DNA from: Phaeodactylum tricornutum CCAP 1055/1
Taxonomy: Eukaryota; Bacillariophyta; Bacillariophyceae; Surirellales; Neidiaceae
Length of the DNA stretch: 64,000 nucleotides
Reading direction: 5' to 3'
Assembly (NCBI RefSeq): GCF_000150955.2
Contig: NC_011683.1
Location: forward strand, 372,001 to 436,000
Shown here: positions 51,829 through 63,108 of the stretch, piece after piece
Position numbering within the stretch: the first letter of the stretch is position 1
How the letters are laid out: every line of letters starts with the position of its first letter
Made by a program: the position numbers and the translations under genes
Notes under the pieces: generated by a model
What the model was told of the DNA's origin: nothing
Seen by the model: the letters and a program-made list of their open reading frames with translations, nothing else
The model's database searches: none

Positions 51829-54800
51829 ATGCCTTCGACGGTCAAAGTGCGAGTCAAAGGGGCACGTAATCTACCCTTGCCGGACCATGCGCGAGGCAAT
51901 GGAGCCGCCGCGGTCAGTGCGAACTCCTCGTCGCCTGCCGCTACCGCTGGGACATTCACTCAAACTTCCGCGAGCGTCTTTTCGGCCTCCTATCGTGATT
52001 CCTACGTGATTGTCTCGCTGGGCGGACATGCGCATTCGATTGCTTCGAGCATGGAAGAAGAGGCGACCAAAATGGCCTTCAACACAACGGCGGGGTACGT
52101 CGCCAAGACCAAAATATGTCGGAAAAGTCTGTCACCAGTCTGGGAAGAAGAATTCCGCTTTGATGTTTCCGATGATACTTTGCTGCAGGATGAGCCCCTT
52201 ATTTTCAAAGTTTGCGACTTTTCCGATGTAGGCAAAGACGAAGGCATCGGTCTGGTGTATGTCGATTTGAATCCACTGCTTACAACCGAATCGTCCGATA
52301 CAGAAGATCCGGAAGGGGGTAGTGCCATTGAAGGATGGTTTCCTTTGTACGATACCCTATCAGGAGTGCGAGGCGAGCTGCTTGTCTCCGTAAAATTGAA
52401 TTTTATTGGCGATGTCAACCCGTTCCGGGACTCGTCGGCAGGGGTCCGCCTACTTCCTTTTTCAACGATTGATCCCGCCTCCGGCTATACCGTTACCCAC
52501 ATGTTTGGCTTCGTCGAAGAGTTGGTGGTCGCAGATGACCCAGAATTTGAATGGAATCAAGTTCTTTCGCGGGCTCGTGGCGTCACTCACGAAACCCGAC
52601 AAACACTACTCTACTTGTTGGACGCCAGCGTACGTCGTCGCATGTGCAAAACTGTCTTGGAAATGGGTGGCAACGCTGTGTTGGGATATCACCAAAATTT
52701 TGACGTGGAAGGTGATCCCGGTATCGTTGCTCGGACTTACGGCACCTGTGTCTTGTTGGAACGCATTCACGTCCATACTTCCAAAAGAACATTAAACGAA
52801 GATCAGGATAATTTGACAGTTTTAGACCGCATTCTCGACCCATCGAGTAGCGGGATAACTCAAGACATTTCCCAGTCCTTGCGTGATCGCGGATCTTCCC
52901 GCTTCTTTTTATCGGAATCAGCGGCAGTTGCTCGTCATCGCGACAACGTTGACGAAAAGGACGACGTACAGCTCTTGACTGTCAGAGATTTTGAGCCAGC
53001 AGTCCGCGTACGATTTGGAGGGCTTGTGACAGCGCGGTCAGTCAAGTATTTAGGGAACTTGGCCTCAAAACTTTCCGATCAAGAAACGCGTGACTCATGG
53101 TGGACGGAACTGCGTGATGAAATTCGCTCCCACGCAAAGATCCTGTGTTGCAGTCACGTGATTGGGTATCTTGAAGCTTCCACCATTCACGACGATGTCG
53201 CAATCCTTAGCATCACAGGTACGGCAGCTACGGTACGAGGACTACCCGACTTGACTTCGCCTCGGCGGCTTTTCAATACGTGGAACACAGACACCATGAG
53301 TATCCACAATGCTCATTCTGATTCAGAACAGGCCGATGGAATGTCGGATGCTGTGACGGAGCCCCGTGGATCGGCACGTCGAGTAGAGAGATTACACCGT
53401 AGAGTTAAAAAATCCGGCTTGAGTGCAAGAAGTGTAAATCAAAACGCGATCGAAGGAGGCTCTTCGTCAAAATTGGGAGCGCAGGGAGCTATTCCTCTGT
53501 CGTCACACCGTGATATTTGCAAAGGTACCGATGCAAATAAAATCGAAGTTTTCCGACCTCGGCGAGCGAAGCCATGCTCCGCGGTCCATGTACCATACTC
53601 GCACCGCCACGCTCCTTTTGCCAATCTAAAGCTCGTTCCTTGCTTAATTTGCGGAAAGAAGTGGGTTCCGGAAGTTTTGCTGTCCACCACAGAGCCGCCA
53701 GATCGATTGCCAATAAGAGGAACCGGAGTGTTTGTTCAGGCTCGAGTTTGTCGGTCCCGTCCAAAAGCTGTGGGCGAAACAGATGCTCTTGCCGTCAGTG
53801 AAGCTTTGCCATTTTTGGAGTATGACTTGGCTCGTCAGCTTATGTTGAAGCTCAAGGTACTTGGGAGGAATGCAGCGTTTGGATTGAAGACTGAGGTCGA
53901 CGTTGGAAGGCAGCTTATCGTCTCAACCGCAACAGCCACAGCCGTTTACTGCACCGCCATGCCAGCTCCCCGTGTGCTGGAGATCACAAGAACAATTGCC
54001 GTTGAAGACGAAGAAGACTATCAAATTGTCAAGCTACAAAAGCAAATAGAAGTGATATCCAACAAGAATAGACAGCGCCTTTCCGAAGCGGCTCAGCGAC
54101 ACGCCTATCGAGTTCGCAAACGGCATACCCGAAAGATCAAAGCCATGCAAAAGAGACGCGCGGCGAAACAAGAGGTAGCCCAAAGAAAGAAGGATAGTGC
54201 TAAGAGGGAGCGACCGAGAAGCAGCAGTAAAGAGAAGATACCAGAGGGGCTGACTTCTCCTTTTTACGCAGGTTCACAACGCAACAGTTCTGGCGATAAC
54301 CCGAACACAGTAGACTCCAAAGACGAATTCCAAGATGGTTCTTTGTCGAGCCTGGGTTCAGATAGTACATCGTCGTCTAGCTCGTCATCAAGTAGCTCCA
54401 GTGAAAGTGAAGATACGGGTCAAGAAGCCAATGGATCTGGTAGTGCAAACACTAGTCCTCAACATTCGCAAGGCGTCGGCTCGACAAACAACTTGTCACG
54501 TGCTGATTGTAGTGACGGTGAACAGTCGGGGTTGGAAGACATGGACTACGATTCAGACTACCGGTCAGGTCAAGAGCATGGTGGAAGGGGAGACAATAAG
54601 TCAATAGCTTCCCGTGTCTCAGAGCTCGACGAACTGGAGGACGAGCTATTGCAAGATGGAAAGGCCACATCAAAGGACATTGACGGTAACGGCATTCGGA
54701 GGCGACGACGCAGACGAATGTATCGCGATGACAAGATGCCGTTTGTTCTTGAAATTGACGACGAGACAGACGAAGACTTCTTAAGCGTTCTGCTCGACAA

Positions 54801-56116
54801 ACAGCTACCAGAAGGAATTCGCCTTTGTACGACAGCACATATACCAGACTTCGGGACGGGTATTGGAGGTGTGGAAACAGAAGACTTCAATGGGCAAATG
54901 GTCATGTCTATGTTGCGTTTCAAATGGAATCCAAATAGCCGGGGGACGAGAAGTAATCTGCTCTTTTCAAGCTTGTTTCAGGAGTTGTTTGCTAAGCTCT
55001 GCGATCGAATCAAGGATTTCGCTCCTGCAGTAATATGCGGTGTACGGACACAAGTTAACTTGACACCGGATGATCAAGTGGAGCTGGTGTGCTTTGGTAA
55101 AGTCGTTTTGGAAAGACGGTTGGATGCGACGCAAGTTGACGAGCTTACCGTTGGAAGCGCTGGTTCTGACAACACGAAAGCCGATGAGTTGGAAATACGA
55201 CGTAGGGAAGACGCGGAGATGCGTTCTATTCAAAGCGATATCGAAGCAAGTATTTCGACGATCTTTAAAACAGATTTGATCGGGCAGAATCGAGCAACGG
55301 TCATCGTCGACCAGTTGAGTGATGAGATGAAGCGTTATCATGCTGGGGTGCGGTGTTCGAGTCCTCTTCAGCTCGGTCGACTTAAAGCATCGCCAACCTC
55401 CTCAGATGCTGCTGCAAAGACCATCCCTATGCCTGTTCCGCAATTATCGCCACGGCTCTCCCCACGAAGAATGTCGCCGAGACTCCACGGTTTGCATATT
55501 CGAAGTCGTACTGAAGGTGGACACCAGCCATCGACTATTATGCTACCTGAGGTTCCTCTGAAAACTGGAAACTCGAACTACTCGAACATGTTGTCGATTC
55601 TTCCGCCACAAAGAAGCTTCACAACAAATGCCTTTGGGGTGAAGGTGGAGGAAGTCCCTGTTGAGCTTTCTCCATTGCATTACGTTACTGGAGGAGCTGT
55701 GACCGAATACCTAGGCTCAATCGCCATGCATTTCATTCGAGAGAGTCGTGGACTTGAGGCTGCCGAGTTTCAACGATTCGTTACGGAATGCAACGCTATC
55801 GCTCGAGCCCACGTAGCCTCTCTCGGCGGTAACGCCATGCTTGGTATGTTTCCAACCTTTTGAATCGAGATTTGATACGCTTCTCTCACGAATCTGCCTT
55901 TCTTCAATGCATTCCATAGCGTATCGCGCAGTCCCCGCAGAGTCCGGGGGCAAGGTTTACAAATCACAAGTTTACAATGTCATCTCGCTTTCCGGATGCG
56001 CTGTGAAAGTTGACTATTCAAAGAATCGCGATGGGTCTTCTCTGCAACACGAGAAGCTTTCTGGAAAGTCCGACCCGGTCGATCAGACCTGGAAAGAACG
56101 ATCTACTACAGTCTAA
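51829..56116 (+). CDS. C2CD5: C2CD5/CDP138-like C2-domain protein
   Basis: Two exons (51829-55843 and 55920-56116; 76-nt phase-1 intron) give 1403 residues. The N-terminal C2 domain (about 1-190) runs from [19 protein letters not shown] through [13 protein letters not shown] and [20 protein letters not shown], matching human C2CD5 closely. The conserved repeats that follow include [77 protein letters not shown] with a Cys pair, [34 protein letters not shown] and, across the intron, LGGNAMLAYRAV. In animals it binds Ca2+ and lipid and promotes GLUT4 vesicle fusion, so here a vesicle-traffic role is inferred. A basic coiled-coil-like stretch (about 735-810) and a Ser run (about 845-860) are additions. 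Confidence 0.9.
55844..55919 (+). other. intron in C2CD5-like gene
   Basis: 76 nt, GTATGT to TCCATAG, phase 1. Without splicing the frame stops at once and loses the conserved C-terminal 65 residues. Confidence 0.85.
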
Positions 56117-56412
56117 GTGTCGGAGTGGCAGCCTGGTTCACTCCCCAAATGACCTCTGATCCACATTCCTTCCAGATATCCGATAGACAACCCTAGACGT
56201 CTCTTTTGCAGCTAAAAGGTCTGAGACGTTGGCCATCAAAAACATATAGAATATCATAATACTATTTTTGAGGTATGGTAGCTATGGGTAAGGCAAACAG
56301 ATGGATGTGTCAGTTGGGTGCCCATTAGCAATATATTGACTGTGAATCTACTAATTACTCGTCTAAAAGATAGAGATAGTGCCAGACCTCTCAAGAAAGG
56401 TTCAAAGCCAAC

Positions 56413-57210
56413 CTACTTCGAAAGAATCGCCTTCGCATCATCCAAGAATTGCGTGTATTGAGCTTGCTCTTTGTAATCTGCCATCATGGCAACAAACGAG
56501 GCAACTTCTTGACTAATACCCACATCTTGCTCCAAAAAATTTTGAAAGGCCTCCTGCAAATCTTCTGCAAGCTCCCCGAATTCTGGTCCCTGATACTGAG
56601 TCGCTCCGATCCCTGTTTGATGAATCACTTCCACATCCTGAGTTGAGATGCTGACCGAGTGGATGCGTGGAGACGCGTCCTCCGACAGGCATACCAAGAC
56701 AAGACTCTTGCCGGCCTTGGTCGCCGTGACGGAAAATCGAACTGGAACGGAAGGTTCCAAGGAATCATTGTCTTCTCCGGTAGCTTCGGCATTTTCATTA
56801 CCTTCCTCACCTTCAAATTCTTCATTGTCACTGTATGGGTAGTCATCGGATTCCACGGAGTCTTGGCAATGGAACGAGACTTGAATCTTGGTGGGGCCGG
56901 CGGTTCGGAACATGCGTGTACTGGCGCCGTCGTCGACAATCTTCCACTCCTTCTCAAGATCTGACTGCAACTTGATGAGCTCAGCAGGCATTTTGTTTGT
57001 CTCATTTTGAATCTCCTCTGAGTATTCACGGCCCAAGAGAGTAACGAGCTTTTCCGAAGCTGAAAAGAAACGGGCCGAAGGAGAAACTGAGGAAGCGCCC
57101 ATGAGATTCGACCACGTCGGCGACACGGGCTTGGAAGCCAACAGCGATACCGAGCGAGCGCTCCAACGTGGGCTGAGACGCAACAAGTTAGTTCTGATCA
57201 CGGAATTCAT
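56413..57210 (-). CDS. MAM33: mitochondrial p32/MAM33-family matrix protein
   Basis: 265 residues from the first in-frame ATG at 57210. The N-terminus is a mitochondrial presequence (MNSVIRTNLLRLSPRWSARS, basic with no acids) ending near ARFFSAS. The mature part is the acidic doughnut-trimer fold of p32/gC1qR: LGREYSEEIQNE, an acidic loop (about 135-165), VPVRFSVTATKAGKSLVLVC, and the C-terminal helices LAEDLQEAFQNFLEQDVGIS and FVAMMADYKEQAQYTQFLDD. Family members support mitochondrial translation and oxidative phosphorylation. Length and helix order are typical. Confidence 0.92.
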   Translation of the reverse strand: MNSVIRTNLLRLSPRWSARSVSLLASKPVSPTWSNLMGASSVSPSARFFSASEKLVTLLGREYSEEIQNETNKMPAELIKLQSDLEKEWKIVDDGASTRMFRTAGPTKIQVSFHCQDSVESDDYPYSDNEEFEGEEGNENAEATGEDNDSLEPSVPVRFSVTATKAGKSLVLVCLSEDASPRIHSVSISTQDVEVIHQTGIGATQYQGPEFGELAEDLQEAFQNFLEQDVGISQEVASFVAMMADYKEQAQYTQFLDDAKAILSK

Positions 57211-57734
57211 GGTAGGATATGAAAACAGTATTGGACTCCCAATTATTGTCAACCTCACGTTATAAAAGACGATTATTTTTTCGAATGACGATGTTTTGAT
57301 TAGTAAGGATGATAATTTTTGGTGGTGGATGGGATTCGTGATACCGAATGCTTTGGGGGATCAGGCCAGCGGACGGTGTACACGTGGAATGGTATGTAAC
57401 ATGGGTGCTTGCACTTCATGTAACTGCCAGCAACGGTAATTGACTGTGACAGTGAAGTAGAAAACCGGTTTTTGCTACACAATTTTGCTGGAAACTAACA
57501 TTGAACTGAATGTGAGGCGAGGCTACCTATAAGGTCACAATGAAGTCTAAATATTCTCATCGTCTTAAAGATGAATATGTGTCCTATCTGTCACCTTCGT
57601 AAGAATGGGTGCTGCAACATTTGCGAACGAAAGATATCGATTTACTTCCTCGTTTCCTTCTCACAGGACACGGTAAGCTATGCAGCTGGGGTCAGTCGTT
57701 ATACGGATGACCAGTCGAGCAACTTTGCTTTTGT
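57211..57734. other. intergenic region between two minus-strand genes
   Basis: About 520 nt with the promoter of MAM33 and the 3' flank of REI1. No gene is seen. Confidence 0.5.
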
Positions 57735-59210
57735 CTAACGCGCCGCGTGTGCTACGCTTACACCGTTCATGAGACGATTGTGCTTCTTGTCCATTCGATT
57801 AATGTTTTGGTTGCTCTTGTTCCACAGTCGATGTCCCTCATCATTGCCGCGTCTTTGCTTACGAATGGCGGCACGATATCGGTACACTGAAACTTGACTA
57901 AATGCCCCGGCATTGCTAGCTACAAGAATGCCCTTACCGGCTCGGCCCGCCGCCAATCCGGGTGCAATACCCGCCTGACGAAAGGCCAAGGCATCTTCCG
58001 TGGTGTTTGTGTTTGTCGAAGCTGTTTCGCCGCCAATGTTGTAGACACGACCACGATACAGTCTTTCACCAGCGGCGTGTCGCGCAGCAACCACAGCAGT
58101 ACTCTGGTTGGGCATCACCGGTCTCTGTTTGTAGTAGCGACGCAGCGCACGATGGCCGATGATGCGACCGTCCGGAAAGATCAGTTCACCAAGTGGTGTG
58201 ACACCAAATCCCATACCATGAATTTCCTCCTCGTATCCATTGTACATCGCCTCGTCTTCATCGTCAACAGCATTCATGTCCTCATTTTCCGCTTCCTCTT
58301 CATCCTCCGATACATCTTCCCAGTCGTCTTCGTCTTTGATACCGACTGTATCATCTACTTCCATCTCCTCTTTCAAATCGTGCGCATTAGCGTTACTCGC
58401 GTTTTTCTTGATCCGTCCCAGAAAGTCATTGTCGGCTGCGGTAAAGTCGTAAAAGACAGCGTACTCTTCCAAGTCCACGTTGGGCTCGTAGCGCACCTTG
58501 CAATGCCGCGTTGCTATCATGTGTTTTTGGCAGCCCTGCCAGGTTGTAAACACACGTTGACAGTAAATACAAACGTGACCGAGTTTGATCTTTTCTTGAC
58601 AGTATCCCACGAGTCCTTCCAAATCCGTCAGGTACTCCCGATCGGGCACGAAAAATCCGTACTTTCGACTCATTCGATCTACATTGGCTTCCACCGAGGG
58701 CGACATGTGTGGATCAAATAAACACTGGCGGGGTTCAATTTCGACCAAAGCTTCCGCCGCTAGCTGGGCAACCGTCTCCGGTTCCATCGTATCGGCCAAG
58801 GCTAATTCTGCGGCCGTTGCACCTATCGGAGTCTCGAGTTCCATTTGATTTTTGTGGTTCTGATTCTGTAATTCTTCTTCCTTTATTCGATGGTAGGCGG
58901 ATGCTTGCGGTACCTGAACTACACCATTTTTAGCAGCATCTCTGTTACTGTTCCTCTGCTTGTTACTTTTGCTGTTCTGTTTCAGATGATTCGTGCCGAC
59001 TTGCTTGGTTTGCTGTAGCGCCTTGGCCGCTTCCAGACGGGCTTGGAAATCCGGTTCAAGCAGGACGGGAAGATTAGCCTGTCGTCGTTTAAGATTGTAC
59101 TTGTGCCAATCCGTCTTGTAGTGTTCGGCCAGAGCCGTCCGGGTCGGAAAGGTTTGTCCCGGAGCCGTGGTCGACGTCAGCTCCAAATTCTCTTCTTGTT
59201 GTTCCGACAT
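57735..59210 (-). CDS. REI1: REI1/ZNF622-type 60S maturation factor
   Basis: 491 residues from the first in-frame ATG at 59210. REI1 acts in the cytoplasm on pre-60S particles, releasing and recycling the Arx1 export factor. Signature segments are AEHYKTDWHKYNLKRRQANL near the N-terminus, MSRKYGFFVPDREYLTDLEG, the zinc finger with CIYCQRVFTTWQGCQKHM and its later His/Cys, the acidic stretch EDEDDWEDVSEDEEEAENED, and LGELIFPDGRIIGHRALRRY then YKQRPVMPN. The first C2H2 finger at the N-terminus keeps its histidines but has no cysteines in the eight positions before the conserved Phe (TTAPGQTF). The finger therefore cannot form as in yeast or human unless an upstream exon supplies the residues. 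Confidence 0.9.
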   Translation of the reverse strand: MSEQQEENLELTSTTAPGQTFPTRTALAEHYKTDWHKYNLKRRQANLPVLLEPDFQARLEAAKALQQTKQVGTNHLKQNSKSNKQRNSNRDAAKNGVVQVPQASAYHRIKEEELQNQNHKNQMELETPIGATAAELALADTMEPETVAQLAAEALVEIEPRQCLFDPHMSPSVEANVDRMSRKYGFFVPDREYLTDLEGLVGYCQEKIKLGHVCIYCQRVFTTWQGCQKHMIATRHCKVRYEPNVDLEEYAVFYDFTAADNDFLGRIKKNASNANAHDLKEEMEVDDTVGIKDEDDWEDVSEDEEEAENEDMNAVDDEDEAMYNGYEEEIHGMGFGVTPLGELIFPDGRIIGHRALRRYYKQRPVMPNQSTAVVAARHAAGERLYRGRVYNIGGETASTNTNTTEDALAFRQAGIAPGLAAGRAGKGILVASNAGAFSQVSVYRYRAAIRKQRRGNDEGHRLWNKSNQNINRMDKKHNRLMNGVSVAHAAR

Positions 59211-59644
59211 TTTGCTGCCGATAGCACCAACGCTACTAGCTAGTATCGTTGAAGATAGATGTTGACTGCTCGTCCAAGGAATGAGTGTGTCTGGAGTAGG
59301 AAACAACAACGGGCTTGACACGGAACACGAATGAATAAGAGGTACCCACACGTTTCGGACACGGTCCTAATGGAAATCGTTCGATACTTTCGATGGTGCG
59401 ACGCCGCTGCCCCTACGCAGTGCAGGCCAGACTCTTTGAAAAACGCGCGCTACTACTACTACTAGCTAGGTGTCACCGAACAATCCATCCGTCACGGAGA
59501 ATTCGCGACCTGCGTCAGTCGTAGCCGATGAAAACTCGGCGAAATCCCCCGGCAGAGGGGGTACAGGCATGCAGGACTGCAGCGACATCGAGACATCAAC
59601 GACTTGAGAATCCGCGTCTGTCGACAGAAAGTCGTGGGCGCAAA
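59211..59644. promoter_or_regulatory. divergent promoter region, REI1 and acyl-CoA dehydrogenase
   Basis: About 430 nt. It includes a short ACT repeat (about 59451-59463). The dehydrogenase frame is open upstream to an ATG at 59528, which could be an alternative start. Confidence 0.4.
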
Positions 59645-61163
59645 ATGACACAGTTCTCTTCACTTTTACTTTGGTCCGTTAGAGCCCTCCGTGGGCATTT
59701 TCGTGCACACCTGTCGCCCTCCTCACACTACAGGAGTAACTCACCGTCAGTGATGTTCACTCGAGCTGGTTACGCACCCTTCGCATCCGCAGTGACAAGA
59801 TTACCGAGCTTACTGGCGAGCGTAGGTCCGGCGCGCAGAACTCTGTCGTCTCCGTCCATCAATGCGTTGTTCAACCCTACGGACGAACACCTTGCGATGA
59901 GGGCAACACTGCGAACCTTTGTGGAGCGCGAGGTGCGTAACTGATTGTGAACAAAATAATTTCGAGCGATTCTCCATTCGGTGTGGCACTTATCGGCTTT
60001 GCTATCACTCACACGACATCTCGGCGAAGGTCGAGCCCCAAGCCGCTCATTACAACAAAACAGAAACATTCAACAGGGATCTGTTTCGTAAACTCGGAAC
60101 GGTCGACCAAGACCACGGCTTGGGAGTACTGGGATTGACGGTTCCCGAAGAATACGGTGGTCTCGGATTGGACGCCACGGCGGTAGCGTTGACGCACGAA
60201 GAATTATCGTACTCCGATCCGGCTTTTTGCCTCGCGTACCTCGCTCACGCGTTGCTACTCGCCAACAACTTGGCTGTCAACGGAAGCGAGGCACAAAAAT
60301 CACGATGGCTGCCGGACATTTGTGCAGGAACGGTTGTGGGCGGCATGTGTATGAGCGAACCAAACGCGGGGACCGACGTGTTGGGCATGAAAACGAACGC
60401 CACCGCAATAGAAGGTGGAGGGGGATGGAAGCTGAACGGAACCAAAATGTGGATCACCAACGGCACGCTCGATGGTCGGACGACGGGGGACATTTTCTTG
60501 GTTTACGCCCGCACCGGACCCGCAAAAACTGACTTGACCCAGTTTGTGGTAGAAAAGAATATGCCAGGATTCTCGTTGGGACAAAAAATTGTCGACAAGC
60601 TAGGTATGCGAGCATCCATGACGGCAGAATTGGTATTCGAAGATGTTATCTTGTCACACGACCATGTTGTTGGTGAAGTGAACGAGGCAACGCTGTGCAT
60701 GATGCGAAATTTGGAAATCGAACGTATCGGCCTAGCGGCCATGGCACTGGGAATTGCGCGCCGTTCCATCGACGAAATGAAGCGGTATGCATTGGAGCGA
60801 CAGGCTTTTGGTGCCCGCAATCTTTTCGAGTTTGGTCAAATTCAACGCTTAATCGCTGAGAGTTACGCAGAGTATATGGCGGGGCGATGCTACGTCTATG
60901 GTGTGGCCAATTCCCTCGATTTAAATAAGGCCGGAAACGGTTTAGACGCGGACGGAACTAAACTTTATTGCGCAAAAATGAGCAAAGAAGTGGCGGATCG
61001 AGCTATTCAGGTAATGGGAGGCTACGGATACGTCGGCGAGTACAAGGTTGAAAGACTTTGGAGAGATGCAAAGCTTCTGGAGATTGGTGGCGGTACCAAC
61101 GAGAGCCACCACAAAAACATGGCTAGAGATTTGCGAAAACGGGGAATCGCTCCTTTAGATTGA
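59645..61163 (+). CDS. IVD: acyl-CoA dehydrogenase, isovaleryl-CoA type
   Basis: Two exons (59645-59932 and 60030-61163; 97-nt phase-0 intron) give 473 residues. A basic, Ser-rich presequence points to mitochondria; ATGs at 59528 and 59756 are alternatives. The FAD enzyme oxidises short branched acyl-CoAs in leucine breakdown, passing electrons to ETF. Motifs are GLGVLGLTVPEEYGGLGLDA, MSEPNAGTD, KMWITNG, DKLGMRAS and FGARNLFEFGQIQ. The catalytic Glu is at the isovaleryl-CoA-dehydrogenase position (LEIERIGLAAMALG), while the C-terminal site used by medium-chain enzymes is Gly (LLEIGGGTNE). This supports IVD over other acyl-CoA dehydrogenases. The 3' splice site is GCGAAG, a weaker form. It converges on the next gene with 62 nt between stops. 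Confidence 0.87.
59933..60029 (+). other. intron in acyl-CoA dehydrogenase gene
   Basis: 97 nt, GTGCGT to GGCGAAG, phase 0. Joining gives TFVEREVEPQAAHYN, as expected for the N-terminal helices. Confidence 0.75.
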
Positions 61164-61225
61164 CGGGTAGAGCAACTTGCTGTTATAACGCTAATGTTAA
61201 GCACAACCAGGCGAGTTGTTTTGAT

Positions 61226-62605
61226 TCATAGCTGAAATTTGGACGCAACAGTGGCACTCGAGTGCAACGGAAAACCAAAAATACTCTTTACTGTGGGCAG
61301 TGCGTGAGCTGCGGACCTCCATGAGCTAAATAGTTCGTCGTAGAATTCCATGAGAAACAAATGGCAAAACGAGTTTCCCCATGCGCATCCATCGACCTTC
61401 GAATCCCAGTGATAGAAAACTTGCTCACATGATGCACAGTAGCGCTTGGCTCTAGAATCCTGTGAGCCTGATGGATTGTAATCATTTGAAGCTCCATAAG
61501 GTAGGAGAGGCATACCATTGCAGCCTAATCCAGGACATTTCCCAAAGATGGGATCCACCTCTGCCTTGTATAAGAATCGCCGACGAACAGTATCCAGCCC
61601 TCTCGGCGACAAAACGTACCGTTGATGTACGAGAAAATACAGAATCCGAGCTGCGCCTTGTACATAATCAGGCGTATTTGAAGTGTCGATATCATCCTGT
61701 GTGATCAACCGAAGGGCTTGTCGATAGACTGGATATGAGCGGCGCTCATCAGACACTGGAGCACCGGCCGACACGCCTAGCGCAGCTAGTTTTTCAACTA
61801 CAGGCGGCAAGTGAGCCAAATTGAAATTATCTGACCAATAATCACGAGGTACAGGCAGTAGAACGTCGCGGTGACAGGATGCGAGAAATTGTCTAACCCA
61901 TGGCGTAGTAGAGGAAGCAAAGCTCGACGATGTCTCAGTTGGAGGCCTCCCTTTCACAGCACTTGACTTTTCCGGTGTTGTAGTCCCATTTACGAAAAAA
62001 TGGTATGGCAAGGATACATATGATAGGTTACGCGCAAGGCTGAGATTACCTTGGCTGACAATTTCTTCTCGATTCAAGTTGCCTGTTGGCCTTGACTGCT
62101 CAGGCGAACTTGGCGTTTTCCGTGCAGGCTGCAGCCTGCTTTCTTCCCCGTCTCTTACTTTTTCAATGCCCACTTCTTCATCCTGGGATGTGAGATCTTC
62201 CGAGTACCCCACCGAATCATACGAAGAAGAATCAATCGCTTTCTCCAACGCCGCCAGAATTTTTTCTTCCTCATCCTCCTCTGAAAAATAAATGGATTCG
62301 TAGCCAAGAGACTGTCTTCCGGCGGAGGGCACCGCTTCTGCCAGTATCCCAAATAATACGTGGCTGTTCGCCAGTAAAACTACAGTAGCCAGGGGAAAAA
62401 GCATTCGACAAGCTCGGCGCCGTTCTCGTCTTTGTCTTGGTCTAATACTGTCTCTTTCTCTCCTGTTTATTAACATTCCAATGTTCGTATCCGCGGTGGA
62501 TAAATTTTCAACTGCTCTTTCCCCCCTACTGTATCTTCTTTGATGAGCCATTACATACGAACGTCGTTTTCCATATCGGTATGGAGATGCGGGATTGGCA
62601 GCCAT
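61226..62605 (-). CDS. casein kinase 2 beta-like protein with N-terminal membrane segment
   Basis: 459 residues from the ATG at 62605, twice the usual 215 of CK2-beta. The C-terminal half matches the CK2 regulatory subunit: PWVRQFLASCHRDVLLPVPR, DYWSDNFNLAHL, YRQALRLITQDD, ARILYFLVHQRYVLSPRGLD, KCPGLGCNGMPLLPYG, YCASCEQVFY and FGFPLH. All four zinc ligands are present (Cys357, 362, 390, 393). Ahead of it is a very basic stretch (about 45-65), a hydrophobic helix at 68-91 (MLFPLATVVLLANSHVLFGI) and an acidic Ser-rich region with NLS, NYS and NGT sequons. This reads as a signal anchor with the CK2-beta part in the lumen or outside. Normal CK2-beta is soluble. It may be a diverged paralogue with a new partner. 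Confidence 0.75.
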   Translation of the reverse strand: MAANPASPYRYGKRRSYVMAHQRRYSRGERAVENLSTADTNIGMLINRRERDSIRPRQRRERRRACRMLFPLATVVLLANSHVLFGILAEAVPSAGRQSLGYESIYFSEEDEEEKILAALEKAIDSSSYDSVGYSEDLTSQDEEVGIEKVRDGEESRLQPARKTPSSPEQSRPTGNLNREEIVSQGNLSLARNLSYVSLPYHFFVNGTTTPEKSSAVKGRPPTETSSSFASSTTPWVRQFLASCHRDVLLPVPRDYWSDNFNLAHLPPVVEKLAALGVSAGAPVSDERRSYPVYRQALRLITQDDIDTSNTPDYVQGAARILYFLVHQRYVLSPRGLDTVRRRFLYKAEVDPIFGKCPGLGCNGMPLLPYGASNDYNPSGSQDSRAKRYCASCEQVFYHWDSKVDGCAWGNSFCHLFLMEFYDELFSSWRSAAHALPTVKSIFGFPLHSSATVASKFQL

Positions 62606-63108
62606 CAATTCACAGTCAAAATATGTTCTTTACTCACATTCCATGTCAGTGAAGTGGCAGACGATGGTCCCACACGTTCGCAACAGCTTACTGCTGGAAA
62701 AGTACAGTGCATAATCTGTAGTTGAGCCGCAGAGTTCACCAACTGATCCACTTTTTCTCACTGTCCGCGCAAATGAGAATAGTTTGCATTTCATTTTTGA
62801 AATCCTGCATAAGTGTATTTCCATCAATATTGTACGAGAAAAATACACTACCCATTCTCCACGTGGAACATAGCTTTCGGTAGCTCTGTCTGCTGCTCCC
62901 ACCTTTTCATGATAAGCTTTTTCGCTTCCCGACATCGATCTAATGATTTCTCTGCACGCTGTTGTCGCTCGTTTCACACACCGAGAGACATCACGAAGGC
63001 TGCGTGAGAACAAAGCGAGACGGAAGAAGAAAAGCGTTGACCTCGTCCAACAGTAAGGTCTTCGGGCGCTCTCTACTGCAATTTTTTTCGCCAGATAGAT
63101 TCATCTAG
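62606..63108. promoter_or_regulatory. divergent region before HAD hydrolase
   Basis: About 500 nt. A minus-strand ATG at 62935 opens a frame of 101 codons; with one possible 47-nt intron it would instead make a 49-residue product. Neither is recognised. Confidence 0.35.

Noticed and set aside
3373-59210. NMD3 and REI1 in one window as a ribosome-biogenesis cluster
   Set aside because: They are more than 50 kb apart with many unrelated genes between; co-location is likely chance.
62690-62935. Minus-strand small ORF ending in SEKKWISW, resembling the SWISWF start of CK2-beta
   Set aside because: The neighbouring CK2-beta-like gene already has its own matching segment (PWVRQF), and the required 47-nt intron with GTAGTG donor is unconvincing.
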